From Sphingomonas citri (lineage in GTDB: Bacteria > Pseudomonadota > Alphaproteobacteria > Sphingomonadales > Sphingomonadaceae): DNA of 64,000 nucleotides. Positions 27,211 to 35,656 of the stretch are shown here, piece by piece. The position numbers and the translations under genes are program-made. The first letter of the stretch is position 1. Every line of letters starts with the position of its first letter. The stretch is from NCBI RefSeq assembly GCF_019429485.1, contig NZ_JAHXZN010000004.1:248001-312000 (forward strand). Direction: 5' to 3'. The notes under the pieces are model-generated. The model was not told where the DNA came from, searched no databases, and saw only the letters and a program-made list of their open reading frames with translations.

Positions 27211-28977
27211 ATGGCAGCGCGCGCGAGCTCGTGGGGAACAAGCGTCGCGCTGGCGCTGGCGGCGCTGCTCGGCAGCTGCGCGACGCCGCCGCCCGCGGCG
27301 CGCGAGCCGGCGCCGTCTGCCGCCCCGGCGCCCGCTACCGCGGCGACGGCTACCCGGCCGCAGCTCTTCGTCGTCGCCGCCAACCCGCTCGCCGCCGACG
27401 CCGGGCTCGCGGTGCTGCGCCGCGGCGGCTCGGCGGTGGACGCCGCGATCGCGGTGCAGGCGATGCTGTCGCTGGTCGAGCCGCAGAGCTCGGGCATGGG
27501 CGGCGGCGCCTTCATGACCTATTACGACGCCGCCAGCACGCAGGTGACCGTCTACGACGGGCGCGAGACCGCGCCCGCCGGCGCCACGCCCGACATGTTC
27601 CTCGACGACGGCGGCAAGCCGCTGCCCTTCGCCACCGCGGTGCTGAGCGGGCGCGCCACCGGCGTGCCCGGCGCGGTGAAGATGCTCGCCGAGGCGCATC
27701 GCCGCCACGGCGCGCTGCCGTGGCGCGACCTGTTCGGCGACGCCGAGCGTACCGCGCGCGACGGCTTCCTGGTCTCGCCGCGGCTCGGCCGCTTCCTGGC
27801 GAGCGGGCGCTTCCCCGAGTCGAACGCGCCCGACGTGCTCGCCTATTTCGCGCGCCCGGGCGGCGGGCTGCTGCGCCCCGGCGAGCGGCTGCGCAACCCG
27901 GCCTATGCCGGTTTCCTCCGAAGGCTCGCCACGCAGGGGCCGAACGCACTCTACGCCGGTGAGACCGCGCGGCGGATCGTCGCGCGAGTCCACGAGGGCG
28001 CGCTCGCGGGGAGCATGACCCTCGGCGACCTCGCCGCCTATCGCCCGGTGGTGCGCCAGCCGCTGTGCGCGCCCTATCGCGTGCTGCTGGTCTGCGCGCC
28101 GCCCCCGCCCGCCAGCGGGGTGGGGCTGCTCGAGCTGCTCGGCCTGCTCGAGCGCACCGACGTGGCGCGCTATGGCGCGGACGACCCGCGCGGCTGGTTC
28201 CTCTTCGCCGAGGCGAGCCGGCTGATGTACGCCGACCGCGACCGCTACGTCGGCGACCCCGCCTTCGTCGACGTGCCCGTCGCCGGGCTGCTCGCCCCCG
28301 CCTATCTCGACCGCCGCGCTCGGCTGATCGGGGAGCGCGCCGGCGCCGCGCCCGCGCCCGGCCAGCCCGAGGGCGCGGCACCGCGCGGCGTCGACCGCAC
28401 GCTCGAGCCGACCGGCACCTCGCATTTCGTCGTTGGTGACGCGCGCGGCAACGTGGTGTCGATGACGACCACGGTGGAGTCGATCTTCGGCTCCGGGCGG
28501 ATGGTCGACGGCTTCTTCCTCAACAACCAGATGACCGACTTCTCCTTCAGCCCGCGCGACGCCGACGGCCGCGTCGCCGCCAATGCGGTGGCCGCGGGCA
28601 AGCGCCCGCGCTCGTCGATGACGCCGCTGATCCTGCTCGACCGCCAGCGCCACTTCGCCGGCGCGGTCGGCTCGGCGGGGGGCAACGCGATCCTGGCCTA
28701 TGTCGGCAAGGCGGTGGTCGGCGCGGTCGACTGGGGGCTGACGATGCAGCAGGCGCTGGCGCTGCCCAACCTGATCGCGCGCGGCGAAACCTTCCAGGGC
28801 GAGGCCGACAAGTTCGCGCCCGCGGTGCGCAACGGGCTCGCCGCGCGCGGCGTGACGGTGCGGCCGGGGCAGGGCGAGGATTCGGGGCTGCACGGCGTGA
28901 TCGTGCGCGACGGCCGGCTCGACGGCGGCTACGACCCGCGGCGCGAGGGCAAGGTGGCGCTGGCGCCTGCGGACTGA
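27211..28977 (+). CDS. ggt: Gamma-glutamyltransferase, lipoprotein type
   Basis: 588 residues from the ATG at 27211 (GGAAGGAACGG upstream). The N-terminus ends in LLGSC, a lipobox, so the protein is probably anchored in a membrane facing the periplasm. The large-subunit part has SGMGGGAFMTYY; the autocleavage threonine begins TSHFVVGD near residue 410, followed by GSGRMVDGFFLNNQMTDFS and RPRSSMTPL. The enzyme cleaves itself into two chains and transfers or hydrolyses gamma-glutamyl groups, mainly of glutathione. Confidence 0.93.
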   Translation: MAARASSWGTSVALALAALLGSCATPPPAAREPAPSAAPAPATAATATRPQLFVVAANPLAADAGLAVLRRGGSAVDAAIAVQAMLSLVEPQSSGMGGGAFMTYYDAASTQVTVYDGRETAPAGATPDMFLDDGGKPLPFATAVLSGRATGVPGAVKMLAEAHRRHGALPWRDLFGDAERTARDGFLVSPRLGRFLASGRFPESNAPDVLAYFARPGGGLLRPGERLRNPAYAGFLRRLATQGPNALYAGETARRIVARVHEGALAGSMTLGDLAAYRPVVRQPLCAPYRVLLVCAPPPPASGVGLLELLGLLERTDVARYGADDPRGWFLFAEASRLMYADRDRYVGDPAFVDVPVAGLLAPAYLDRRARLIGERAGAAPAPGQPEGAAPRGVDRTLEPTGTSHFVVGDARGNVVSMTTTVESIFGSGRMVDGFFLNNQMTDFSFSPRDADGRVAANAVAAGKRPRSSMTPLILLDRQRHFAGAVGSAGGNAILAYVGKAVVGAVDWGLTMQQALALPNLIARGETFQGEADKFAPAVRNGLAARGVTVRPGQGEDSGLHGVIVRDGRLDGGYDPRREGKVALAPAD

Positions 28978-28998
28978 GGCGCCGGCCTTTTCAGCGCA

Positions 28999-29029
28999 TT
29001 AACCATAGACTTACCATTGCCTGGCTAGG
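28999..29029 (+). promoter_or_regulatory. TTAACCAT box upstream of the 105-residue gene
   Basis: TTAACCAT at 28999-29006, then a second ACCAT at 29013-29017 and GGCTAGG just before the gene. The spacing TTAA-N7-CTTA approaches the full CtrA site. Compare 20912. A role in transcription is inferred. Confidence 0.4.
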
Positions 29030-29038
29030 GACAGGCAC

Positions 29039-29356
29039 ATGGTCGCCGATGTCCTCACCCGCTCCGCCGCCGCCCCCTTCGCCGCGGCCCCGCTCTCTGG
29101 CCTGGCCGACGCGTGGCGCCGGCTGCGGCGCCGCGACGAGCGCCGCGTGCGCGACGCCGCCGGTGCGGTGCCGGCGTGGCTGGCACCGCCGCCCGAGCGC
29201 CCGCTGCCGCGCGACCTCGACCTGCCGCTGCGCCTGTTCGACCCCGCCGCGCTCGCACGCGCCACGCCCGAGGCGGCACCCGCGCCGCGCGCGATGGCGC
29301 TGGAGCCGCTGCTGCTCGACGAGACGCTGCAACGGCTTCGCCTTCTGGTGGCGTGA
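29039..29356 (+). CDS. Hypothetical protein, Arg- and Pro-rich
   Basis: 105 residues from the ATG at 29039 (AGGGACAGG upstream). An N-terminal part (SGLADAWRRLRRRDERRVRD) could form a basic amphipathic helix; the rest is Pro/Ala/Leu-rich. No signal peptide, membrane helix or family is evident. It converges with the mini-gene pair downstream. Confidence 0.5.
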   Translation: MVADVLTRSAAAPFAAAPLSGLADAWRRLRRRDERRVRDAAGAVPAWLAPPPERPLPRDLDLPLRLFDPAALARATPEAAPAPRAMALEPLLLDETLQRLRLLVA

Positions 29357-29391
29357 GCGACGGCGTAAGCCTTGCCTGACCGGCGGACGAC

Positions 29392-29691
29392 CTAACCCGC
29401 CGCCACCGTCACCCCTTCCAACCGCGCGTGCGTCGCGCCCGACTCGCGCGCGCGCGCCACCACGCGCAGCTCCGCCAGTACATGGCCCGGCAGCGCGAGC
29501 GCGTCGGCGTCGAGCGAGTCGAGCCAGGCGTCGAGCCGCGGGTCGCTGCGCCCCGCCAGCACCAGTTCGTGCCGGTCGCCGGTGAAGGTCGCGCTGTGCC
29601 ACGCCACCGCGCGATGGCGCTCGATCGCCACCGTCGCGCCCGCGCGCGCCGCGGATCGCGCCAGCGCGCGCTGCAGACGCCCCGCGCTCAT
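29392..29691 (-). CDS. Small protein of unknown function, second gene of a mini-operon
   Basis: 99 residues from the ATG at 29691, which overlaps the stop of the 58-residue gene (ATGA), so the two are translationally coupled. The protein (ATVAIERHRAVAWHSATFTGDRHELVL, LALPGHVLAELRVVARA) looks like one compact alpha/beta domain with no membrane part. Longer readings upstream run into the coupled gene in another frame. No family recognised. It is transcribed away from the S24 repressor gene. Confidence 0.65.
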   Translation of the reverse strand: MSAGRLQRALARSAARAGATVAIERHRAVAWHSATFTGDRHELVLAGRSDPRLDAWLDSLDADALALPGHVLAELRVVARARESGATHARLEGVTVAAG

Positions 29692-29864
29692 CGCACACCC
29701 GCGCGCAGCACCGCCTCGATCCGCCGCCTCATCCGCTCGCCCGGCACGCGGCCGCAGCGCAGGTCGCGGACCAGCCGCGGGTCGTTGACCGTTCGTCGCC
29801 CGAACGTGGTCGGTGCGACGCCGGTGCGGCGCAGATAGCGCTCGATCTCCAGCAACAGACTCAT
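29688..29864 (-). CDS. 58-residue basic helical protein, first gene of a mini-operon
   Basis: Starts at the ATG at 29864 with a GAGGGAGATG ribosome site and ends in an ATGA overlap with the next gene. It begins MSLLLEIERYLRR, contains TGVAPTTFGRRTVNDPRLV and ends in an Arg-rich helix, GERMRRRIEAVLRAGVR. The helix-turn-helix-like spacing and charge suggest a small DNA-binding regulator of Cro type, but this is inference. It faces the S24 repressor gene across an 86-base control region with an SOS-type box. Similar short genes beside S24 genes are, as I recall, recurrent in sphingomonads. Confidence 0.65.
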   Translation of the reverse strand: MSLLLEIERYLRRTGVAPTTFGRRTVNDPRLVRDLRCGRVPGERMRRRIEAVLRAGVR

Positions 29865-29888
29865 CGATACATCTCCCTCGACTCACCC

Positions 29889-29903
29889 GTTCTTCATCTG
29901 TTC
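29889..29903. promoter_or_regulatory. SOS-type box GTTC-N7-GTTC
   Basis: GTTCTTCATCTGTTC: the two GTTC direct repeats separated by seven bases match exactly the LexA box known from alphaproteobacteria. It lies 25 bases upstream of the 58-residue gene and 48 bases upstream of the S24 repressor gene, so it could control both directions. Confidence 0.6.
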
Positions 29904-29921
29904 TCACTTTTCCAACTTGTC

Positions 29922-29935
29922 GAGGAAAAATCCTC
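29922..29935. promoter_or_regulatory. Inverted repeat GAGGA-N4-TCCTC before the S24 gene
   Basis: GAGGA, four A, TCCTC, ending 15 bases before the repressor start. It could be an autoregulatory operator or, in RNA form, a small hairpin that shields the start region. Only the symmetry is directly seen. Confidence 0.4.
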
Positions 29936-29950
29936 AGGCTAGGGTCGCGC

Positions 29951-30565
29951 ATGGCTGAGACCCCGCAGCAGGCGCTCACGCGTGCCGCCGCCGAGCGCGG
30001 CGTGGCGCTCTCCGCGCTGTCGCGGATGATCGGGCGCAATCAGGCCTATCTCAGCCAGTTCGTGCTGCGCGGCTCGCCGCGGCGACTGCCCGAGCGCGAG
30101 CGCCGGTTGCTCGCCGACTTCCTCGCGCTGGATGAGGCGGCGCTGGGCGCAGCCCCGCGCGAGGAGGACGTGGCGGTGCCGTGGCTGGCGGTGCGCGCCG
30201 CGGCGGGGCACGGGCGCGTGGCGGAGGAGCGCCTGCTCCGCACCGAGCCGGTGCCGCGCGCGCTGATGCGCGCCGCCGGGATCACTCCCGCTGCCGCCTC
30301 GCTGATCACGGTGGCGGGCGAGTCGATGGCGCCGACCCTACGCGACGGCGACCGGCTGCTCGTCGACACCGCCGACCGGCGCCCCTCCGCTGGCGGCGCG
30401 ATCTACGTCATCCGCCGCGACGAGGAACTGGCGGTCAAGCGGCTGATCCCGGAAGGCGCGACTGTCGCGGTGCACAGTGACAATCCCGACTGGCCGACGC
30501 TGCGGGTCGCGACGCGCGCGCTCGTCGTGGTCGGGCGCGCGCGGCTGCTCACCCGCATGCTCTGA
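29951..30565 (+). CDS. S24 family LexA/CI-like repressor
   Basis: 204 residues. An N-terminal helix-turn-helix-like part (GVALSALSRMIGRNQAYLSQFVLRG) is followed by the S24 self-cleaving peptidase fold with the serine in VAGESMAPTLRDGDRLLVD and the lysine in LAVKRLIPEG. The DNA-binding part differs from canonical LexA, so this is a CI-type paralogue. In the family, RecA filaments on damaged DNA trigger self-cleavage and derepression. The SOS-type box upstream fits control by itself or by the main LexA. Confidence 0.85.
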   Translation: MAETPQQALTRAAAERGVALSALSRMIGRNQAYLSQFVLRGSPRRLPERERRLLADFLALDEAALGAAPREEDVAVPWLAVRAAAGHGRVAEERLLRTEPVPRALMRAAGITPAAASLITVAGESMAPTLRDGDRLLVDTADRRPSAGGAIYVIRRDEELAVKRLIPEGATVAVHSDNPDWPTLRVATRALVVVGRARLLTRML

Positions 30566-30653
30566 CGCTGCCACGCCGCTGACATAAATCAGTGCCGATA
30601 CGGATATTTCAAACGATTGCTGGGTTAGGGGCCGCACGATCCCGGAGGCGGCG

Positions 30654-31934
30654 ATGGCGACGGCAGCAGGCGAGATATCCGGGGCAATCCGCGACGAGGA
30701 CGCCGATCGGTCGCGCGCCACCCGCGCGCTCCAGGCGCTCAACTTCTTCATGGCGGACATGCAGGCCGGCATCGGGCCGTTCCTCGGCGTGTTCCTGCAG
30801 CAGCGCGGCTGGACCGCCGGGCCGATCGGCACGGTGATGACGGTCGGCGGGGTCGCGGGCATGGTGATGACGGTGCCGGCCGGGGCGATGATCGATGCCA
30901 CCGAGAAGAAGCGGCTGATCGTGATCGTCACCGGCATCTGCACGGTGATGGCCTCGTTCCTGATCCTGCTGTCGCAGTCGGGCTGGGTGGTCACGGTGAG
31001 CCAGGTCGCCACCGCGATCGCGGGCGCCGCGATCGGTCCGGCGGTGACGGGGATGACGCTCGGCATCGTCCGCCAGCGCGGCTTCAACGCGCAGAACGGG
31101 CGCAACCAGGCGTGGAACCACGCCGGCAATATGGTGGGCGCAGGCCTGTCGGGCTGGCTGGGCTGGCGCTTCGGCATGCCCGCGATCTTCTACCTCGCCG
31201 CCGCCTTCGGATTGCTCGCGATCCTGTGCGTGCTGAGCATCCCCGAGCGCGCGATCGACCATGACGCCGCGCGCGGGCTGGAGACGAAGGGCGAGGACGC
31301 GGACGCGGCCGGTGCGGCGCAGGGCTTCCGCGCCCTGCTCGACAACCGCCCGATGCTGATCCTGGCGGCGGCGCTCGCCTGCTTCCACCTCGGCAACGGC
31401 GCGATGCTGCCGCTCTATGGCCTGGCGGTGGTGGGCGCTGGCAAGGGCAACCCGGCGCTGTTCACCGCCACCACGGTGATGGTGGCGCAGGGCGTGATGG
31501 TGATCACCTCGCTGCTGGCGATGCGGATGGCGGCGGGGCGCGGCTATTGGCTGGTGCTGCTGATCTCCTTCGCCGCGCTGCCGCTGCGCGGCGCGCTCGC
31601 AGGCAGCTTCATCGAGCATTGGGGGGTGTGGCCGGTACAGGCGCTCGACGGCATCGGCGCCGGGCTGCAGAGCGTCGCGGTGCCGGGGCTGGTCGCCTGC
31701 CTGCTCGACGGCACCGGGCGGGTCAACGTCGGCCAGGGCGCGGTGATGACGGTGCAGGGCGTCGGCGCCTCGCTCAGCCCGGCGATCGGCGGGTGGCTGG
31801 CGCAGGCGCTGGGCTATCGCGTCGCCTTTTACGTGCTCGGCAGCTTCGCGCTCGCCAGCCTGGCGCTGTGGATCGGCTTCGCCGCGGTGCTGCGCCCCGC
31901 CTGCGCCGGCGCGCGCGAGGAGCAGGCGGCGTGA
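30654..31934 (+). CDS. MFS transporter
   Basis: 426 residues, about twelve hydrophobic segments. The start ATG has GGAGGCGG upstream. The loop between the second and third segments reads GAMIDATEKKRL in place of the classical GxxxDRxGRR. Substrate unknown. The stop overlaps the GTG of the next gene, and the third gene overlaps likewise, so three genes form one translationally coupled operon that combines two membrane transporters with a phosphoesterase. Confidence 0.9.
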   Translation: MATAAGEISGAIRDEDADRSRATRALQALNFFMADMQAGIGPFLGVFLQQRGWTAGPIGTVMTVGGVAGMVMTVPAGAMIDATEKKRLIVIVTGICTVMASFLILLSQSGWVVTVSQVATAIAGAAIGPAVTGMTLGIVRQRGFNAQNGRNQAWNHAGNMVGAGLSGWLGWRFGMPAIFYLAAAFGLLAILCVLSIPERAIDHDAARGLETKGEDADAAGAAQGFRALLDNRPMLILAAALACFHLGNGAMLPLYGLAVVGAGKGNPALFTATTVMVAQGVMVITSLLAMRMAAGRGYWLVLLISFAALPLRGALAGSFIEHWGVWPVQALDGIGAGLQSVAVPGLVACLLDGTGRVNVGQGAVMTVQGVGASLSPAIGGWLAQALGYRVAFYVLGSFALASLALWIGFAAVLRPACAGAREEQAA

Positions 31935-33055
31935 CCGGCAGCATCACCTGGGTCCATGTCGGCGACCTCCACGCCGACGCCGCCGATCGGTGGGAGGGAC
32001 CGCGCCGGCTGAAACGGGTCGTCCGGCAGCTCGCCGCGGTGCCCGCGGGAATCGACTTCCTGTTCCTGCCGGGCGACAACGCCAACCATGCGAGAGCCGT
32101 GCAATATGACGTCATCCGCACGGCGCTCGCGCGGAATCGCCTGCCCGTGCTGACGATCCCGGGCGACCATGATTTCGAGGACGGCACCCTGGCGGCCTAT
32201 CGCGCGGGCACGCCGCAGGACTGGCGCCCGTTCAGCCGAGTCATCGCGGGGCATCGCTGCCTCTTCCTCGACATCGTGAGCGCCGGCGCGGGCGGCCCCG
32301 ACTTCCGGCTCGGCGCGGGCCAGCGCGACCGGCTGGCGCGCGCGCTCGCGGAGAGCGACGACGACGCCGCGCTCACCCCGCTGGTGTTCATGCACGCCTT
32401 CCCGTCCGACCTCGCCGACGGCGGCGAGGCGCTGGCGACGCTGTTCGCCGACGCCGGGGTCGCCTTCGTCGACACCGGCCACACCCATTACAACGAGCTG
32501 CTCAACGACGGCCGCACCGTCTATGGCGCGACGCGGTCGAGCGCGCAGATCGAGGAGGCGGGCGGCGTACCCGGCTATTCGATGGTGAGCGTCCACCACG
32601 GCGTGCCGAGCTGGACCTTCCGCCCGCTCGACGCCGCCTGGCCGCACGTCCAGATCCTGTCCCCCGCCGACGTGCGGCTGGTGACCCGGCCCTATCATCC
32701 CTGCCACGTCCCCGCGCCCGGCCCGGTCGAGGTGGTCGCGCGCGTGCTGGGGCGGGGCGCCGCCGCGCCGACGGTCCGGTTCGGCGGGCGCGACTGGCCG
32801 ATGGTGCCCGATGCTGGCCACGCCGCAACCTGGCGCGCCATGATCGAGATGCCGTGCGCCGGGCTCCACTGCCTCGAGGTGACGAGCGGCGACGCCTGCG
32901 ACCGGATCGAGGTGCTGGTGCGCGAGCGCAAGGACGCGCCAAAGCGCGGCCGGCCGGTCGCGCCCGGCAACGCGGTCCACTCGATCGGCGCGTGGGAGTC
33001 GCGCCACCTGTTCGGCACGCGGCTCGGCCCCAACGCCAACGGCGGGCCCTGGTGA
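31931..33055 (+). CDS. Calcineurin-like metallophosphoesterase
   Basis: 374 residues from a GTG overlapping the MFS stop. The dimetal site is complete: HVGDLHAD near the N-terminus, FLPGDNANH, PGDHDFEDG (where family members have GNHD), FMHAFPSD and VDTGHTHYNE. There is no signal peptide. A beta-rich C-terminal domain of about 120 residues (RPYHPCHVPAPGPVEVVARVLG onward) is attached. It would hydrolyse a phosphoester or phosphodiester in the cytoplasm. The substrate may be linked to what the flanking transporters move (inference). Confidence 0.88.
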   Translation: MTGSITWVHVGDLHADAADRWEGPRRLKRVVRQLAAVPAGIDFLFLPGDNANHARAVQYDVIRTALARNRLPVLTIPGDHDFEDGTLAAYRAGTPQDWRPFSRVIAGHRCLFLDIVSAGAGGPDFRLGAGQRDRLARALAESDDDAALTPLVFMHAFPSDLADGGEALATLFADAGVAFVDTGHTHYNELLNDGRTVYGATRSSAQIEEAGGVPGYSMVSVHHGVPSWTFRPLDAAWPHVQILSPADVRLVTRPYHPCHVPAPGPVEVVARVLGRGAAAPTVRFGGRDWPMVPDAGHAATWRAMIEMPCAGLHCLEVTSGDACDRIEVLVRERKDAPKRGRPVAPGNAVHSIGAWESRHLFGTRLGPNANGGPW

Positions 33056-34302
33056 TCCTCGGCGCCGGGGCGACCTGGGGGATCTGCGCCGCCGCCACCG
33101 CGGCGGTGATCGCGCGCCCGTTCCGCTGGCCCGAGGCGATCTGGGCGGTCGCGGGCGCCGCGCTGCTGCTGCTGCTCGGGCTGATGCCGTGGCAGGCGGC
33201 GCTGGGCGCGGTGGCGAAGGGCGGCGACGTCTACCTCTTCCTCATCGGCATGATGCTGCTGAGCGAGACCGCCCGCGAGCAGGGCCTGTTCGACTGGGTC
33301 GCGGCCGCCGCGGCGGTGCGCGCGCGCGGCTCGCCGCGGCGGCTGTTCGCTCTGGTCTATGCCACCGGCATCGTCACCACCACCTTCCTGTCGAACGACG
33401 CCACCGCGGTGGTGCTGACCCCCGCGGTCTATGCCGCGGCGCGCAAGGCCAGGGCGGACCCGCTGCCGCTGCTGTTCGCCTGCGCGCTGATCGCCAACGC
33501 GGCCAGCTTCGTGCTGCCGATCTCCAATCCCGCCAACCTCGTCCTGTACGGCGGCAGGATGCCGCCGCTGGGGGAATGGTTCGGGTCCTTCGCGCTGCCC
33601 TCGCTCGCGGCGATCGGCGTGACCTTCGTCGCGCTGCGCTGGGCCGAGCGCGCGCGACTGACGGGCGGCTGCGCCACCGACGTCGCGCCGACGACGCTCT
33701 CCGCGGGCGGCCGCGCCGCGCTGGCGGGGATCGCGGCGACCGCGCTGCTGCTGCTGGTGGTGTCGGCGCGCGACCTGCCGCTCGGGCTGCCGACCTGCGT
33801 CGCCGGCGCGGTGACGACGCTGCTGGTATGCGCGCTGGCGCGGCGCTCGCCGCTGGCGCTGGCGCGGCAGGTGTCGTGGAGCGTGCTGCCGCTGGTCGCC
33901 GGGTTGTTCGTGCTGGTCGAGGCGCTCGATCGCACCGGCGTGATCGCGCAGGTCGCCGCGGCGCTGCGCGCCACCGCGGCCGACCCGGTGCGCGGCGCGG
34001 CGGTGGCGGGGACGGTGCTGGCGTTCGGCTCCAACCTGATGAACAACCTGCCCGCCGGGCTGGTCGCCAGCACAGCGGTGGCGCAGGCGCACCCGCCGCG
34101 GCTGGTGGTGGACGCGCTGCTGATCGGCGTCGACCTCGGCCCCAATCTCTCGATCACGGGCAGCCTCGCGACGATCCTGTGGCTGCAGGCGATCCGGCGC
34201 GAGGGCGAGGACGTCGGCTTCTGGCGATTTTTGAAGGTAGGGGCGGTGACGATGATCCCGGCGCTGGCGGCGGCGCTCGGCGCGCGGCTGCTGATCGGAT
34301 AG
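33052..34302 (+). CDS. ArsB-like anion permease
   Basis: 416 residues from a GTG overlapping the previous stop. About eleven hydrophobic segments with the ArsB/NhaD marks FLSNDATAVVLTPAVYA, LPISNPANLVLYGG, NLMNNLPAGLVASTA and GVDLGPNLSITGSLATILW. ArsB exports arsenite or antimonite; relatives move other anions. No arsR, arsC or arsH is present, so arsenic resistance is possible but not shown. Confidence 0.88.
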   Translation: MILGAGATWGICAAATAAVIARPFRWPEAIWAVAGAALLLLLGLMPWQAALGAVAKGGDVYLFLIGMMLLSETAREQGLFDWVAAAAAVRARGSPRRLFALVYATGIVTTTFLSNDATAVVLTPAVYAAARKARADPLPLLFACALIANAASFVLPISNPANLVLYGGRMPPLGEWFGSFALPSLAAIGVTFVALRWAERARLTGGCATDVAPTTLSAGGRAALAGIAATALLLLVVSARDLPLGLPTCVAGAVTTLLVCALARRSPLALARQVSWSVLPLVAGLFVLVEALDRTGVIAQVAAALRATAADPVRGAAVAGTVLAFGSNLMNNLPAGLVASTAVAQAHPPRLVVDALLIGVDLGPNLSITGSLATILWLQAIRREGEDVGFWRFLKVGAVTMIPALAAALGARLLIG

Positions 34303-34330
34303 GTCGGATAGGGGGGCGTCGCTTGAAAAA

Positions 34331-34430
34331 GCCCCTCCCCTTCAGGGGAGGGGTTGGGGTGGGGGGCTTCCGCAAGGGCAGTGTTCGCGGAACCGCCCCA
34401 TCCGGGCCCCTCCCTGAAGGGGAGGGTGAG
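34331..34430. repeat. C/G-tract palindromic repeat, copy 3
   Basis: Outer arms CCCCTCCCCTTCAGGGGAGGG and CCCTCCCTGAAGGGGAGGG, inner GGGGTGGGGGGCTTCCGCA against GTTCGCGGAACCGCCCC. It lies between the convergent ArsB-like gene and mreB. Confidence 0.75.
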
Positions 34431-34451
34431 TTCCGCTCCACCCGCCCCCCC

Positions 34452-35501
34452 TCACCCCTGCGACAGCGCGTCGCGCAACCGCGGGTCCTCCAGCGCCAAC
34501 CCGGCGCCGACCGCGACGCACAGCAGCGGCGAGTCGGCCACCACCACCGGCAGCCCGGTCGCGGCGCTGAGCACCTCGTCGAGCCGGGTCAGCATCGCGC
34601 CGCCGCCGGTCATGACGATCCCCTGCTCGACCACGTCGGCGGCGAGCTCGGGCTTGATATGGCCGAGCGTGCGCAGCACCGTCTCGACGATCTGGCCGAC
34701 CAGGTCGGCGAGCGCGTCGGCGACCTCGCCCTCGGTGATGGTGATCTCCTTGGGGATGCCGTTGACGAGGTCGCGCCCCTTAACGCGCATCGGCCGGTCC
34801 GCCTCGTCGCCGGGGCGGCTGGCGGAGCCGATCGTCAGCTTGATCCGCTCGGCCGTCGCCTCGCCGATCATCAGATTGTGGCGACGGCGGACGTGCGAGG
34901 CGATCGCGTCGTCCAGCTTGTCGCCGCCGACGCGAACCGAGCTGCTGTACGCCAGCCCGCTCAGCGACAGCACCGCGACCTCGGTGGTGCCACCGCCGAT
35001 GTCGACCACCATCGAGCCGGTCGGCGCGGTGATCGGCAGCCCGGCGCCGAGCGCGGCGGCGAGCGCCTCCTCGATCAGCCGCACCTCGGAGGCGCCCGCG
35101 CTCAGCGCCGCCTGGCGGATCGCGCGGCGCTCGACCTGGGTCGAGCCGGTCGGGATCGAGATCACCATACCGGGCCGGCGCTGGAGCCGGCCGCGCCCGC
35201 CGTGGACCTTGTCGATGAAGTGCTTGATCATCTGCTCGGCGACGTCGAGGTCGGCGATCACGCCGTCGCGCAGCGGGCGGATGGTGCGGATATGCTCAGG
35301 CGTCTTGCCCATCATCAGCTTGGCGTCGGACCCGACCGCGAGCACGCGCGTGACCCCGTCGCGCTCCTCGACCGCGACGACCGAGGGCTCGTCGATGACG
35401 ATGCCGCGCCCGGCGACGTGGACCAGCGTGTTGACGGTGCCGAGGTCGACCGCGAGGTCGTGCGAGCGAAGGCCGAGGATAGAGGGTAAGCGCACGGGCA
35501 C
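34452..35501 (-). CDS. mreB: MreB-like rod-shape actin, free-standing
   Basis: 349 residues, full length. Actin-fold motifs: VDLGTVNTLVHV (phosphate 1), DIGGGTTEVAVLSL (phosphate 2) and MTGGGAMLTRLDE (adenosine site). MreB polymers guide cell-wall synthesis at the inner membrane. The gene stands alone: no mreC, mreD, penicillin-binding protein or rodA follows. It may be a second copy with a specialised role. Confidence 0.9.
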   Translation of the reverse strand: MPVRLPSILGLRSHDLAVDLGTVNTLVHVAGRGIVIDEPSVVAVEERDGVTRVLAVGSDAKLMMGKTPEHIRTIRPLRDGVIADLDVAEQMIKHFIDKVHGGRGRLQRRPGMVISIPTGSTQVERRAIRQAALSAGASEVRLIEEALAAALGAGLPITAPTGSMVVDIGGGTTEVAVLSLSGLAYSSSVRVGGDKLDDAIASHVRRRHNLMIGEATAERIKLTIGSASRPGDEADRPMRVKGRDLVNGIPKEITITEGEVADALADLVGQIVETVLRTLGHIKPELAADVVEQGIVMTGGGAMLTRLDEVLSAATGLPVVVADSPLLCVAVGAGLALEDPRLRDALSQG

Positions 35502-35656
35502 CGTTCTCTCGATGATGTCGGCGGCGCGCTGCCAACAAGGGGGCTCAAGGGTCTGGCGCGGCTCGCGACTTTCGCCTCACCCGTCAATGCGCTTGCGATC
35601 AGCGGCGGGTGGCGGGCGGCAGGTGGCGGGCGCCACCCGCCACCCGCCGCTGTGGG

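Noticed and set aside
29392..30039. 215-residue reading that joins the 99-residue gene with upstream sequence
   Set aside because: It crosses the 58-residue gene in another frame and the control region; the ATG at 29691 is coupled by an ATGA overlap.
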